A stretch of DNA of 64,000 nucleotides from Sphingopyxis bauzanensis (GTDB taxonomy: Bacteria > Pseudomonadota > Alphaproteobacteria > Sphingomonadales > Sphingomonadaceae), in assembly GCF_002205675.1 (NCBI RefSeq), contig NZ_NISK01000002.1:1-64000 (forward strand), read 5' to 3'. Both the position numbers and the translations under genes were made by a program. The notes beneath the pieces are model-generated. The model was not told the origin of the DNA, made no database searches, and worked only from the letters and a program-made list of their open reading frames with translations. Shown one piece after another: positions 25,639-34,897 of this stretch; position 1 is the first letter of the stretch; each line of letters begins with the position of its first letter.

Positions 25639-26478
25639 GTGAGCAACGACAAGTTCGACTTGACGGGCAAGGTCGCCATCATTGTCGGCGGAACGCAGGG
25701 CATGGGCCTGAATATTGCCGAGATGTTCGCCGCGAGCGGTGCCAGGATCATGATCTGCAGCCGCACGGCAGCCGACACCGAGGCGGTATCGAAATCGCTC
25801 AACGAGCGGTTCGGCAATGGCGACGAGATCGCCGCCGGCTGCGCTGCCGACATGACGATCAAGGACCAGCTCCAAACTGTCGTCGACAGAACCGTGGCCA
25901 AATTCGGGAAGGTGACCACGCTGGTCGCGTCACCCACGGTGCGCCCCTTCTTCGGCTCGTCGCTCGACACGCCGGATGAAGAACTCGATGCGCAATATCT
26001 TTATGTTTTCAAAAGCAGGTTCTGGATCGCGAGCATGTGCATCCGCGAGATGCGCAAGAGCGGCGGCGGGTCGATCATCTTCATCGGCTCGGGATCGGCT
26101 TTCGAGGCGACGTCCGAGCGTTCGGTCTATTCGTGTATCCGTGCCGCGGAGGCAAAGCTGATCCAGAATTTTGCAGCCGAGTTCGGGCAGGAGAATATCC
26201 GCGCCAACATCATCTCGCCCGGGCTCATCGATTCGAGCGGGGCGCAGGCCTTGTTTCAGGATCCCGCCGTCACCAGGGCTTTTACGGAGCGACTGCCGAT
26301 GAAGCGCGCAGGTACGACGCGCGAGATCGCCTCGGTCGCGACTTTCCTGGCGAGCGAAGCAAGCTCCTTCACCACCGGCGCTATCGTCCCGGTCGATGGC
26401 GGACGTAACCTGCACGCCCAGCCAAACAAGCTCACCGACCAGTTCGCGCCCGAAAAAGATGCCCGCCACCGCGGCTGA
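25639..26478 (+). CDS. Short-chain dehydrogenase-like protein with altered active site
   Basis: A 279-residue SDR-fold protein starting at GTG 25639 (VSNDKFDLTGKVAIIVGG) with AGGGAGA as ribosome binding site. The cofactor loop GGTQGMGLNIA is intact. However, the usual NNAG reads ASPT, and the YxxxK motif reads YSCIR (Arg for Lys). Similar changes occur in divergent enoyl reductases such as FabI relatives. Redox activity is therefore uncertain. It is transcribed away from the SnoaL-like/SDR pair, sharing an intergenic promoter region of about 180 bp. Confidence 0.75.
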   Translation: MSNDKFDLTGKVAIIVGGTQGMGLNIAEMFAASGARIMICSRTAADTEAVSKSLNERFGNGDEIAAGCAADMTIKDQLQTVVDRTVAKFGKVTTLVASPTVRPFFGSSLDTPDEELDAQYLYVFKSRFWIASMCIREMRKSGGGSIIFIGSGSAFEATSERSVYSCIRAAEAKLIQNFAAEFGQENIRANIISPGLIDSSGAQALFQDPAVTRAFTERLPMKRAGTTREIASVATFLASEASSFTTGAIVPVDGGRNLHAQPNKLTDQFAPEKDARHRG

Positions 26479-26540
26479 TTTCAGATGAGCAGAGCACTTG
26501 CAGACAGCGCGGGGCGGACGCCGAAGGCGCCCGTCCCGTT

Positions 26541-27569
26541 TTAAATCACGGCATCGGCGCCGATGAACTGCCCTTTCTGGACGCGCTGATCGCCACCGAT
26601 AAAATCTATCAGATGGGCGCGCTTGACGAACAGATGCGCCTCTACTTCGGCGGTGAAGCCAATCGCTCCATGCACCTGGATTCCGGTCGCGCCATTTTTG
26701 AGCGCCGCATCGACGGCGACGATGCGCGAAGCGAGCGCATGAAAGCGCGATTCGTCGCTGTTCTTAGACAGGATGACCGAAGCAAAGGATACCTGGCAGG
26801 ACGCGACTTCGGCGGCAATCGCCATGTCGGCGCACTTATGCTTGATCGCCTGGAACGAGCCGATCGGTTTGCCGAATTGCTCGCGCACCTTCGCATAGTC
26901 CACCGCGCCGGCGAGCGCCGCTTCCGCAACCCCGGTAGCATAGGCCGCGATGAGCAGATTGGCGCGCGCATGATCGATGCCGTCCTTGACCGACGACCAA
27001 CTCAGCGGCTTGCCACTCTCTAGTGCAGCGCGCATCAGCCGCATGTGGCTGTCCATGCTGAGCCGCTCGCTCTGGCCCATAAATTCGTCGCGCCGGAACA
27101 AGGCGATCGCGTCGCTGGTCAGCAACACAATGAAGTCGGCCTCGTTTGCCTCGATCAGGTGGAACTCGCCGGAGAAAATACCATCATCACCGGCGACGGT
27201 GCCCCGCGGCGTCGCGAGACCCACCGCACTGGTTCCCGCCATGATCGCCGCGGCAATGTCGGGCATCGTGCGCGCAGCAAGATGCGCGCCAAGCGTCGCG
27301 CCCAGAACGCCGACCGATACGAGCGCGCGGCCGAATTCGATGTAGGTCAGCGCCTCTTCGACCGCGCTCAGACCGAGGCCGCCGCCTTCCTCGGGCACGC
27401 CGAGCCCCAGAATTCCGAGCTCGGCCATTTTCGGCCAGAGCGCGGCATCGGGATTGCCGATCTGCCCGAACTTGTCCGGGCGCAGCCTTTCGAGCGGGGC
27501 GCTGGCCGCCAGAAAGCCGCGGACCATATCGACAATTTGCTGTTGTTCTTCGGTAGGAAGCAAGTTCAT
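26541..27569 (-). CDS. Acyl-CoA dehydrogenase, short subunit of a pair
   Basis: A 342-residue ACAD-fold protein of the shorter class, with YAKVREQFGKPIGSFQAIKH (about 226-245, FAD/dimer contact) and IQVHGAIGFTAEVEAHLFVK. It lacks the usual YEGTxxIQ end. The long partner is encoded just upstream (27581-28735). Adjacent short/long ACAD genes are the signature of alpha2beta2 enzymes such as the FadE26-FadE27 and FadE28-FadE29 pairs of mycobacterial cholesterol catabolism, where FAD and active site are shared. The same arrangement recurs three more times on this island. Confidence 0.88.
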   Translation of the reverse strand: MNLLPTEEQQQIVDMVRGFLAASAPLERLRPDKFGQIGNPDAALWPKMAELGILGLGVPEEGGGLGLSAVEEALTYIEFGRALVSVGVLGATLGAHLAARTMPDIAAAIMAGTSAVGLATPRGTVAGDDGIFSGEFHLIEANEADFIVLLTSDAIALFRRDEFMGQSERLSMDSHMRLMRAALESGKPLSWSSVKDGIDHARANLLIAAYATGVAEAALAGAVDYAKVREQFGKPIGSFQAIKHKCADMAIAAEVASCQVSFASVILSKNSDESRFHALASRIVAVDAALKNGATGIQVHGAIGFTAEVEAHLFVKRAHLIDFIGGDQRVQKGQFIGADAVI

Positions 27570-27580
27570 GATAAAAGACC

Positions 27581-28735
27581 TTATCGCGGCAGGCCGAGCA
27601 CGCGCTCGCCGATGATGTTGCGCTGGATTTCCGACGTGCCGGCGGCAATCGTGTTGCTGTAGGTCCGCAGATAGGGGCGGATCCAGGGATCGTCTTCGGG
27701 CAATTCGATCGAATCGGGGCCGATGATGTCGAGCGCGATACGGCGGATCCGCTGCTGCAGCTGACTGAAGAAGGCGCGTGCCAGCGATACCTCGGAGCCC
27801 GGCGGCGCGATCGCCGCGCGGGAGGCGATGCGGTAGGTCATCGCGCGCACTGCCGTCACCTCGGCGCGGAGCTGCGCCAGTCGCTGCCCGATGTCGTCAT
27901 TCTCGAGCGCGCTGGCACCAAGGCGTTGCCGCGCCATGTCGACGAGCCGCTCGACGACTGCGCCGTAACGGATGTTTTCGAGCATACCCGCAGTGCCGCG
28001 CTCGAATCCGAGGGTGGACATCGCAACATTCCAGCCGTCGTTCACCTCGCCCACCACGTTCGACAGCGGAATCCGCACATCGGTGTAGAAAACCTGGTTG
28101 AAATGGTGGTGCCCCGGTGCTGTCATGATCAGGATCGGGCGTAGCTCGATGCCGGGCGTCTGCATGTCGCAAATGACCCAGCTGATTCCCTTGTGCTTGG
28201 GCGCCGCCGGGTCGGTGCGAACAAGCAGTTCCTGCCAGTCGGCCAGGTGCGCCGAACTCGTCCAGATTTTCGATCCGTTGACGACCAGTTCGTCGCCGAC
28301 GATTTCCGCCCGGCATTTCAGCCCGCCAAGATCGGAGCCGTTGTTGGGCTCCGAAAATCCCTGGCACCAGGCGACTTCGCCGCTCAATATTTTCGGAAGA
28401 TGATATGACTTCTGCTCGTCGGTGCCGCGCGCCATGATCGTCGGAGCGGCATGATTGCATCCGACGAAGAGCAGTTCGGCGTTGGGCCCGCCGGCCTTGG
28501 CATATTCTTCGTACCAGATGAGCTGGTGGGTGAGCGACAATCCGCGCCCACCATATTCGACCGGCCACGATACCCCGGCCCAGCCGCCCTCGAATTGCTT
28601 GCGCTGCCAGCCAAGGTCGAACTCGCGCATTCCCGGGCCATCGGGTGGCCGGACCTCGCGGGGGATATTCGCATCGAGCCATTCGCGCGCTTCGGCTCGG
28701 AAAATCTCGTCCTCGGCCGTATAGTCAAGATTCAT
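27581..28735 (-). CDS. Acyl-CoA dehydrogenase, long subunit of a pair
   Basis: A 384-residue ACAD with QGFSEPNNGSDLGGLKCRAE (FAD-binding region, about 118-137), VNGSKIWTSSAHLADWQELL, and the C-terminal TIAAGTSEIQRNIIGERVLG. The typical YEGT glutamate position is Ala, so the catalytic base must lie elsewhere, as in IVD/FadE-type enzymes. It lies 11 bp upstream of the short subunit, so the two are co-transcribed and probably form a heterotetramer acting on bulky or branched acyl-CoA esters. Confidence 0.9.
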   Translation of the reverse strand: MNLDYTAEDEIFRAEAREWLDANIPREVRPPDGPGMREFDLGWQRKQFEGGWAGVSWPVEYGGRGLSLTHQLIWYEEYAKAGGPNAELLFVGCNHAAPTIMARGTDEQKSYHLPKILSGEVAWCQGFSEPNNGSDLGGLKCRAEIVGDELVVNGSKIWTSSAHLADWQELLVRTDPAAPKHKGISWVICDMQTPGIELRPILIMTAPGHHHFNQVFYTDVRIPLSNVVGEVNDGWNVAMSTLGFERGTAGMLENIRYGAVVERLVDMARQRLGASALENDDIGQRLAQLRAEVTAVRAMTYRIASRAAIAPPGSEVSLARAFFSQLQQRIRRIALDIIGPDSIELPEDDPWIRPYLRTYSNTIAAGTSEIQRNIIGERVLGLPR

Positions 28736-28901
28736 TCTGCCTCGTCCCGTCCTGATCCGTGCGCCAGCGCACAGTCTTTCCTAACGCAATTGCGTCCCGG
28801 CAATTATGCGAAGTTCGACCGCCGCGATGCACCTTGGCAATAACCAATCGCGCGATAGGCATTATGCCCTCCGGCAAGACAGGCTGGACAAGGAGAGCGC
28901 C

Positions 28902-29783
28902 ATGGGTTTGCTGGATGGCAAAGTTGCGATCGTAACCGGAGCGGGCGGCGGGCTCGGGCGAGCCTATGCGCTGCTGATGTCGCGCGAGGGTGCGAAGATC
29001 GTGGTCAATGATTATGGCGTCCCGTCGGCAGGCGGCGACCCGGTGTCGGACAGCGCGAACGAAGCGGTCCGGGAGATTGTTGCAGCGGGCGGTGAGGCGG
29101 TCGCGAATGCCGCGGATGTCGGGACAATCGCGGGCGGCCTTTCGATCTTCGAGACCGCTATGTCCGCATTCGGCCGCGCCGACATCCTCGTCAACAATGC
29201 CGGAATCCTTCGGGACCGGACGCTGATCAAGATGGACGAGGCGGACTGGGACGATGTGATGCACGTTCACCTCAAGGGCACCTTTTGCGTGACCAAGCCG
29301 ATATTTGCTTGGATGCGGGAAAATGGCGGTGGCGTCGTCGTCAACACGACATCAACCTCGGGTCTTTCGGGCAAGTTCGGGCAGGGAAATTATGGCGCCG
29401 CCAAGGGCGGGGTCTGGGGTTTTTCGAACACCTTGGCACTTGAAGGTCAAAAATACGGCATCCGTGTCTGGACGCTCGCGCCCGCCGCCAATACCCGGCT
29501 GACCGAGGCCGTCACCGATGACGCCTACAAGGCGGTCTATACGACCGACAGGGTCGCCGCTGTCGTGCTTTACATGGTCAGTTCGCTGTCGGGCGACCAG
29601 ACGGGCAAGACCATCGTCGCGGGCGGCGGCATCGTCCGCGAAGTGCGGCTCGAGCGTGGGCCCGCGCTCCTTCCCGAAGCCGATTTCTCGGCGCACACGA
29701 TGGCCGAAGCGGTTGAGAAGGGCCTCGTCATGTTGCCGCGCGACGAGGGATCGCCCAGCCTGATGCGGCCTGACCGAGCCTAG
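28902..29783 (+). CDS. MFE-2-type short-chain dehydrogenase
   Basis: A 293-residue SDR with TGAGGGLGRAYAL (cofactor loop, about 12-24), the MFE-2 stretch IVVNDYGVPSAGGDP, NNAG, and catalytic NYGAAK. It likely oxidises (R)-3-hydroxyacyl-CoA. ATG 28902 is preceded by AAGGAGAGCGCC. It is divergent from the paired ACAD genes and convergent with the next ligase gene. The two stop codons share the sequence CTAG at 29780-29783. Confidence 0.88.
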   Translation: MGLLDGKVAIVTGAGGGLGRAYALLMSREGAKIVVNDYGVPSAGGDPVSDSANEAVREIVAAGGEAVANAADVGTIAGGLSIFETAMSAFGRADILVNNAGILRDRTLIKMDEADWDDVMHVHLKGTFCVTKPIFAWMRENGGGVVVNTTSTSGLSGKFGQGNYGAAKGGVWGFSNTLALEGQKYGIRVWTLAPAANTRLTEAVTDDAYKAVYTTDRVAAVVLYMVSSLSGDQTGKTIVAGGGIVREVRLERGPALLPEADFSAHTMAEAVEKGLVMLPRDEGSPSLMRPDRA

Positions 29784-31378
29784 GACAACGCCGCGCGCAG
29801 GTCCCGGCGCAGCTCCGCCTTCCTGATCTTGCCCGCGGGGGTCCGCGGAAGATCCCGCGCGAAGATCACGCGCTCCGGCGTCTTCTGCCGCGCCGCACCA
29901 AACGCCTGGAAGGCTGCATCGATGGCCGCCCGATCGAGCGCAAGGCCGTCATCGACAATCAAATAGGCGCAAACGCGTTCGCCAAGGCGGTCATCGGGAT
30001 AACCGACGGCGGCAGCCTCACGAACGCCGGGAATCCGGAGCAGCAAGTCCTCGACCTCGCGCGAGGAAATATTCTCGCCGCCGCGAATGATGATATCCTT
30101 TTTGCGATCGGTAATGGCGAGCAGACCCGCTGCATCGAGGCGGCCAATGTCGCCCGACAGGAACCAGCAGCCGGGAAGCCACGCGCCGGCGTCGATGGCG
30201 GGATCGCTATAGCCAAGAAACATATCGGGGCCGCGCGTCGCCACTTCCCCTTCCGTACCGGTTTCAACGTCATTGCCATCGTCGTCGACGATGCGAAGCT
30301 CGACGCCGGGGCGCAATCGGCCATCGGTCGTCATGCGGACGTACAGCGGATCGCCGTCCGCACCCTGCGTGACGGTTGGATGCTCGCTCATCCCGTAACG
30401 TCGGAACATGTGAATCCCGGCCGCTTCCGCGCGCGCTACCAGCGATTCGGGAACGGTCGCGCCGCCCGTACCGCAAGCGCGCAGCGATCCCATGTCGCAG
30501 CCAAGCGCCTCAGCGGCATCGAGCAGTGCGAGATAGTGAAATGGCGTCCCCGCCGTGTGGGTGATGCGCTCCGAGCCAACATAGCGTGCCGCCGCGTCGG
30601 CATCATAGGTTTCGAACAATATGGTTCGCCGCGCCGCTGCGGCATGCGCGAGGACGCCAAGCGCGCCCGCCACATGGCCCGCCGGATAAGGCGACATCAC
30701 GCGGCTGGCGGGGTCATTGTCGGGATAGCTTTGCCAGACTTCGGCCAATAAGCTGTTGGCGCTGTGGAGCACACCCTTGGGGTCGGCAGTCGTTCCCGAC
30801 GTATATACCATGAAGGCCGGATCGTCGGCAGCCACTCCGGGCCAATTGTCCGTGGCCGCAAGTCCCTCGAAATCGTCCCAGCGCATATAGTCGCCAGCAT
30901 CGCCGTCGCCTACGACGACAACGGCTTTGAGGTCGGGTAATTGTCCGCTGTCCCGCACGTTCTGGACGCAATCGGTTTGCCTCCACCGATTGGGTATGAA
31001 AAGTATTTTCGCGCGTGCGTCACGCAACACGAACCCGAGTTCGTGCGGTCCGTAGATCGTTACAATGGGAAGAATGACGCAGCCGAGTGCCGCCGCAGCC
31101 TGGTAGACGAGCGCAGTCTCGATCGAATTGGGCAACTGCATCGCTACGACGTCGCCGGCCGTCAGACCGAGGCCATGCAGGGCACCGGCAAGCGCGCGCC
31201 CGCGCTTACGCAACTGGCCGAGTGAAATCGAGCGAGGCCCGCGGGCGGCGTGGACGGTCAGAAGGACCTCGGGATGGCCGCTGGCTGCGGCCTCGAAGGC
31301 TTGGTCGAGCGTCTGGTCGCGCCAGTGGCCGTCGGCTCGCCAACGGGCTTGCAAGTCTTTGTCAGCGCGCAATTGCAT
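29780..31378 (-). CDS. Acyl-CoA ligase (AMP-binding)
   Basis: A 532-residue adenylate-forming enzyme: ATP loop MVYTSGTTADPKG (about 176-188), RRYGMSEHPTVTQG, LSGDIGRLDAAGLLAITDRK, GGENISSREVEDLL, and the catalytic lysine motif LPRTPAGKIRKAEL. It resembles medium-chain and cyclohexanecarboxylate-type ligases. It is the second of three acyl-CoA ligases here and stands alone, convergent with the MFE-2-type SDR and divergent from the MFS transporter. Confidence 0.92.
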   Translation of the reverse strand: MQLRADKDLQARWRADGHWRDQTLDQAFEAAASGHPEVLLTVHAARGPRSISLGQLRKRGRALAGALHGLGLTAGDVVAMQLPNSIETALVYQAAAALGCVILPIVTIYGPHELGFVLRDARAKILFIPNRWRQTDCVQNVRDSGQLPDLKAVVVVGDGDAGDYMRWDDFEGLAATDNWPGVAADDPAFMVYTSGTTADPKGVLHSANSLLAEVWQSYPDNDPASRVMSPYPAGHVAGALGVLAHAAAARRTILFETYDADAAARYVGSERITHTAGTPFHYLALLDAAEALGCDMGSLRACGTGGATVPESLVARAEAAGIHMFRRYGMSEHPTVTQGADGDPLYVRMTTDGRLRPGVELRIVDDDGNDVETGTEGEVATRGPDMFLGYSDPAIDAGAWLPGCWFLSGDIGRLDAAGLLAITDRKKDIIIRGGENISSREVEDLLLRIPGVREAAAVGYPDDRLGERVCAYLIVDDGLALDRAAIDAAFQAFGAARQKTPERVIFARDLPRTPAGKIRKAELRRDLRAALS

Positions 31379-31539
31379 GACGCTTCGTTATCGAGGGCCG
31401 ACCGCGGTGACTATGGCCTAGTTTCGCCGATCAAGCCCGTAAACACATAGGATTTTTGCTCGCCCAGTTGGCAGGCTTTTACCGTCGACAGGACGGACTG
31501 CGGGACCGGCACCGCATGGGTCGCCCTCGTCGCAAGAGA

Positions 31540-33207
31540 ATGGATGCCGGCATGATCTCCACCGAAATGATCGAACCGCTGAAGCAAGGCCTTTTCCGCC
31601 GTATCTGGACTGCTAGCCTGTTATCGAACACCGGACGAATGATCCAGGGTGTCGGGGCGGGCTGGGCGATGGTCGAAATGAACGGCACGCCCGAGCAAGT
31701 GGCGCTGGTCCAGACAGCGCTCACTTTGCCGATCACCCTTTTTGCCCTGCCCGCGGGCGCGATTGCCGATATTTACGACCGGCGTCTCGTCATCCTCTTC
31801 GCGATCATTGCCTCGCTTGTCGGCTCGATCCTTTTGTCGATCGCGGTGTTTGGGGGCCATGTCGGCCCCGCCAGTCTTCTTCTGTTCACCTTTCTCGTCG
31901 GCAGCGGAATGGCCCTGTTCGGCCCTTCGTGGCAGGCGTCAGTCGGCGAGCAAGTCACCCCCGCGCTGCTTCCCAGCGCGATTGCGTTGAACAGCGTCAG
32001 CTTCAACATAGCGCGCAGCTTCGGCCCTGCGGTTGGCGGTGTCATCGTCGCTTGGGCCGGGGTCGCCGCGGCCTTCATCGCCGCCGCCGTCTGCTACCTG
32101 CCGTTGATCGTGGTGATGATCCTGTGGAAGCGCGCCCGGGAGATCCCGCGGCTGCCGCCCGAACGGCTGGTCGAGGCCACGATCGCGGGGCTTCGCTATG
32201 TCCTGCACTCGCCCCGGATCCGCACTCCGTTATGGCGAACATTTTCGGCGGCCTTTGCCGGAACTGCGATCGCCGCCCTGCTTCCGCTTATCGCTCGCGA
32301 CATTTTGCACGGAGACTCCCGGATCTTCGGATTGCTGCTAGGCGCCTTCGGCGTCGGGGCTGTGCTAGGCGGCCTCGCGCTCGCATCGCTGCGCGCCAAA
32401 TTATCCACCGAAGCGGTGATGAGACTTTGCAGTTTTGGCGTGGCAGCAATGGCCGTCGTGGTCGGCAGCAGCCGGTCCGAACTCATCACCTCGCTCGCGC
32501 TCGCGGTGGCGGGCGCCGGCTGGCTGATTTCGGTCGCGATCTGCAATATCAGTATCCAGCTGACCGCGCCGCGGTGGGTCGCCGGTCGAACGCTCGCGAC
32601 CTTTCAGGCCGCAACGGCCGGCGGAATCGCGCTGGGTGGTTGGGCCTGGGGTCGGGCTGCCACCGAGATCGGGCTTTCGGGCGCGCTTTACGCCTCGGCG
32701 GCGCTTCTCGTCGCCGTAGCGCTAATTCTTGGACGATGGATGCCAATGCCGGTGGTCAAGGTGGAAGACAAGGAAATGTCAGCCCAGCGCAAGGAGCTGT
32801 CGGCGAGGCTTGCCCTCACCCCGCGCAGTGGCCCGATCGCGGTCGAGATCGACTATCGCGTCGCCCCCGAAAAGGCGCGTCGCTTTTACATCTTGGTCCA
32901 GCAGTTGCAGCGTAGCCGCAAGCGCAACGGCGCCCGCTCCTGTTCGGTGGCACGCGATATTCGCGATCCCTGGATCTGGCGCGAACGCTACGTCTGCGCG
33001 ACCTGGCTCGATTTCCTGCGCCAGCGCGATCGACCGACCGTCAAAGAAGCTCAGATCCAGCAGGAGGTCGCCGCCTTGCATGAGGGCCCTGGCCCGATCC
33101 GCGCGACCATCATGCTCGAACGCCCGATCGGATCGGTTCGCTGGAAAGAGGCAACCCCCGATCATGGCCTCCTGCCCGTCGAACCATCAGGCGTATCGAC
33201 ACCCTGA
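31540..33207 (+). CDS. MFS transporter (MFS_3/EntS type) with a C-terminal soluble domain
   Basis: A roughly 555-residue protein. Residues about 15-410 carry about 12 hydrophobic helices with the EntS-like MFS pattern (ADIYDRRLVILFA, SFNIARSFGPAVGGVIVAWA). The last 130 residues (VEIDYRVAPEKARRFYILVQ onward) resemble an antibiotic-biosynthesis-monooxygenase/ferredoxin-like domain, a fusion known in this MFS group. A role in export of toxic intermediates is plausible. The start is uncertain: ATG 31540 or 31552. It is divergent from the ligase gene. Confidence 0.85.
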   Translation: MDAGMISTEMIEPLKQGLFRRIWTASLLSNTGRMIQGVGAGWAMVEMNGTPEQVALVQTALTLPITLFALPAGAIADIYDRRLVILFAIIASLVGSILLSIAVFGGHVGPASLLLFTFLVGSGMALFGPSWQASVGEQVTPALLPSAIALNSVSFNIARSFGPAVGGVIVAWAGVAAAFIAAAVCYLPLIVVMILWKRAREIPRLPPERLVEATIAGLRYVLHSPRIRTPLWRTFSAAFAGTAIAALLPLIARDILHGDSRIFGLLLGAFGVGAVLGGLALASLRAKLSTEAVMRLCSFGVAAMAVVVGSSRSELITSLALAVAGAGWLISVAICNISIQLTAPRWVAGRTLATFQAATAGGIALGGWAWGRAATEIGLSGALYASAALLVAVALILGRWMPMPVVKVEDKEMSAQRKELSARLALTPRSGPIAVEIDYRVAPEKARRFYILVQQLQRSRKRNGARSCSVARDIRDPWIWRERYVCATWLDFLRQRDRPTVKEAQIQQEVAALHEGPGPIRATIMLERPIGSVRWKEATPDHGLLPVEPSGVSTP

Positions 33208-33222
33208 CGCAGGAAGCGGGCG

Positions 33223-34092
33223 TCAGTCCTGAGGGCGCTGCCGTGCCCATTCGCGCACGGGGACGAAGTCGGGTGCGCTCGACGCGCGGTGACGCAACCA
33301 GTTTGCGCCGTCGACGACGAGGGTATGGCCGGTAATGTAAGACGCATAAGGCGAGCAAAGGAAAACGGCCGACCAGGCAAGTTCCTGCAATCTGCCGACG
33401 CGTCCCGCGGGCATCTGCTTCGACCGCTTGTCCTCGCCGGACCAGTCGCCCTTCATATGCGCGGCGGTATCGTCATGCGGAAAATAGCCGGGAGCGAGCG
33501 TATTGATCCGCACGCCGTCGATCGCCCATTCGACGCCGAGCGTCTGGGTGAGGTTGGTGACCGCGGCTTTCGCCGCGGCCGAATGCGCCGACCCAGGGCC
33601 GCCTGTCCAAGCGAATGTCGCGCCGATGTTCAGGATGGCGCCGGAGCCCCCTGCGGCCAGCCGGCGACGATGCAGCTCCTGGGAACAGAAAAAGGTACCG
33701 TCGAGAACGATCTGTGTAACCGCCCGCCACCCATTCGGCGTAATGTCCTCGGCGGGTGCCATGAAGCGGCCGGCGGCGTTGTTGATCAGAATCGTAACCG
33801 GACCGAGCGACGCCTCGATTTCGTCGAACGCGCGCGTCACCTGTTCGGGATCCCGGATGTCGAGTGCCACACCGATCGCGGTGCCGCCAAGCGCCTCGAT
33901 CGCCGCGACGCCCGCCGCCCGATGCTCCTCCTTCCGGCTCGCGATCGCAATGCGGCCGCCGTGGCGCGCGAACATCTGTGCCATCGCCTTGCCGAGCCCC
34001 GTACCGCCGCCAGTGACGAGGATGACATCGTCTTTGAATGTGTCGGGGGGCATAAACGGATGATCGACCGCAAAGGGTTCGGCAAGCGCCAT
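33223..34092 (-). CDS. SDR of the 2,4-dienoyl-CoA reductase type
   Basis: A 289-residue SDR with TGGGTGLGKAMAQMFARHGG (about 27-46), NNAAGRFMAPAEDI, and the active-site stretch AHSAAAKAAV. Tyr of YxxxK is Ser while Lys is kept, as in peroxisomal 2,4-dienoyl-CoA reductase relatives (AHAGSAKAAV-like). It may reduce dienoyl-CoA, helping with pre-existing double bonds. It is the last gene of a seven-gene minus-strand operon 40919-33223 (ACAD pair, ligase, FAS1-like dehydratase, MFE-2-type SDR, crotonase, this SDR). Confidence 0.82.
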   Translation of the reverse strand: MALAEPFAVDHPFMPPDTFKDDVILVTGGGTGLGKAMAQMFARHGGRIAIASRKEEHRAAGVAAIEALGGTAIGVALDIRDPEQVTRAFDEIEASLGPVTILINNAAGRFMAPAEDITPNGWRAVTQIVLDGTFFCSQELHRRRLAAGGSGAILNIGATFAWTGGPGSAHSAAAKAAVTNLTQTLGVEWAIDGVRINTLAPGYFPHDDTAAHMKGDWSGEDKRSKQMPAGRVGRLQELAWSAVFLCSPYASYITGHTLVVDGANWLRHRASSAPDFVPVREWARQRPQD

Positions 34093-34096
34093 CAGG

Positions 34097-34876
34097 TCAA
34101 AGTCCTTTGAAAACGGGATCGCGCTTTTCGTTCCGCGCCGCGCGCGCTTCCTGGCGATCCTCGGTCTTGTACAGCGCCGATATGGCGACGAGTTCCTCGC
34201 GAATGCCGCGGCGAATCTGGTCGCCGTGGACGCCGTCGATCAGCTGCTTGGCCATGGCGACATGAATCGGCGGGCGCGCGGCGATCTTGCTCGCGATCTC
34301 GAGCGCGCGTGAATCGAGATCGGCGTCATCAACGACGAAATCGACCATGCCCCAGGCCAGCGCCTGCGCGGCGTCGATGCGTTCGCCCGTCATCAAGAGA
34401 TATTTGGCGCGTGAGGGCCCCGCAACCGCGGCGGTGATCACCGAGCCGCCGCCGTCGGTGATGATCCCATGATCGATTTCGGGGAGCGAGAATTGCGCCG
34501 TCGCGGACGCGACGCGAATATCGCACTGCAGCGCCAGTTCGCAGCCGCCACCGATCGCATAACCGCGGATCGCGGCCACGAACGGCTTCTGACTGTCGAG
34601 TATCTGGAATTTGCGCTTCTGGCTCTTGCTGACATGCGCAAAATCGCTGACGCCGGGTGCGCGGACGCCGAGCGCCGCGGTATCACGACCGGTGCAAAAC
34701 GATTTACCTTCGCCTCGCAGCAAAATGGCGCGGACCGCGGGATCGTCCTGCGCAGCGGAGATCGCTTCGCCAAAGGCGGCGCTCATCGCATTGTCCATTG
34801 CATTATGGCGATCGGGACGGTTGAGCGTGATCACCGCTACCGCCTCTGTGACATCGATTCCTATGCTGTCAGTCAT
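34097..34876 (-). CDS. Enoyl-CoA hydratase/isomerase
   Basis: A 259-residue crotonase-fold protein: LNRPDRHNAMDNAM, the CoA loop GKSFCTGRDTAALG, oxyanion hole IRGYAIGGGCELALQCD, and LPEIDHGIITDGGG, where Glu of PEI matches a catalytic position while the second Glu is not evident. It should hydrate or isomerise an enoyl-CoA. It sits 4 bp upstream of the dienoyl-reductase-type SDR, in the same operon. Confidence 0.88.
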   Translation of the reverse strand: MTDSIGIDVTEAVAVITLNRPDRHNAMDNAMSAAFGEAISAAQDDPAVRAILLRGEGKSFCTGRDTAALGVRAPGVSDFAHVSKSQKRKFQILDSQKPFVAAIRGYAIGGGCELALQCDIRVASATAQFSLPEIDHGIITDGGGSVITAAVAGPSRAKYLLMTGERIDAAQALAWGMVDFVVDDADLDSRALEIASKIAARPPIHVAMAKQLIDGVHGDQIRRGIREELVAISALYKTEDRQEARAARNEKRDPVFKGL

Positions 34877-34897
34877 CGGCCGTCTTTCCTGAATAAA

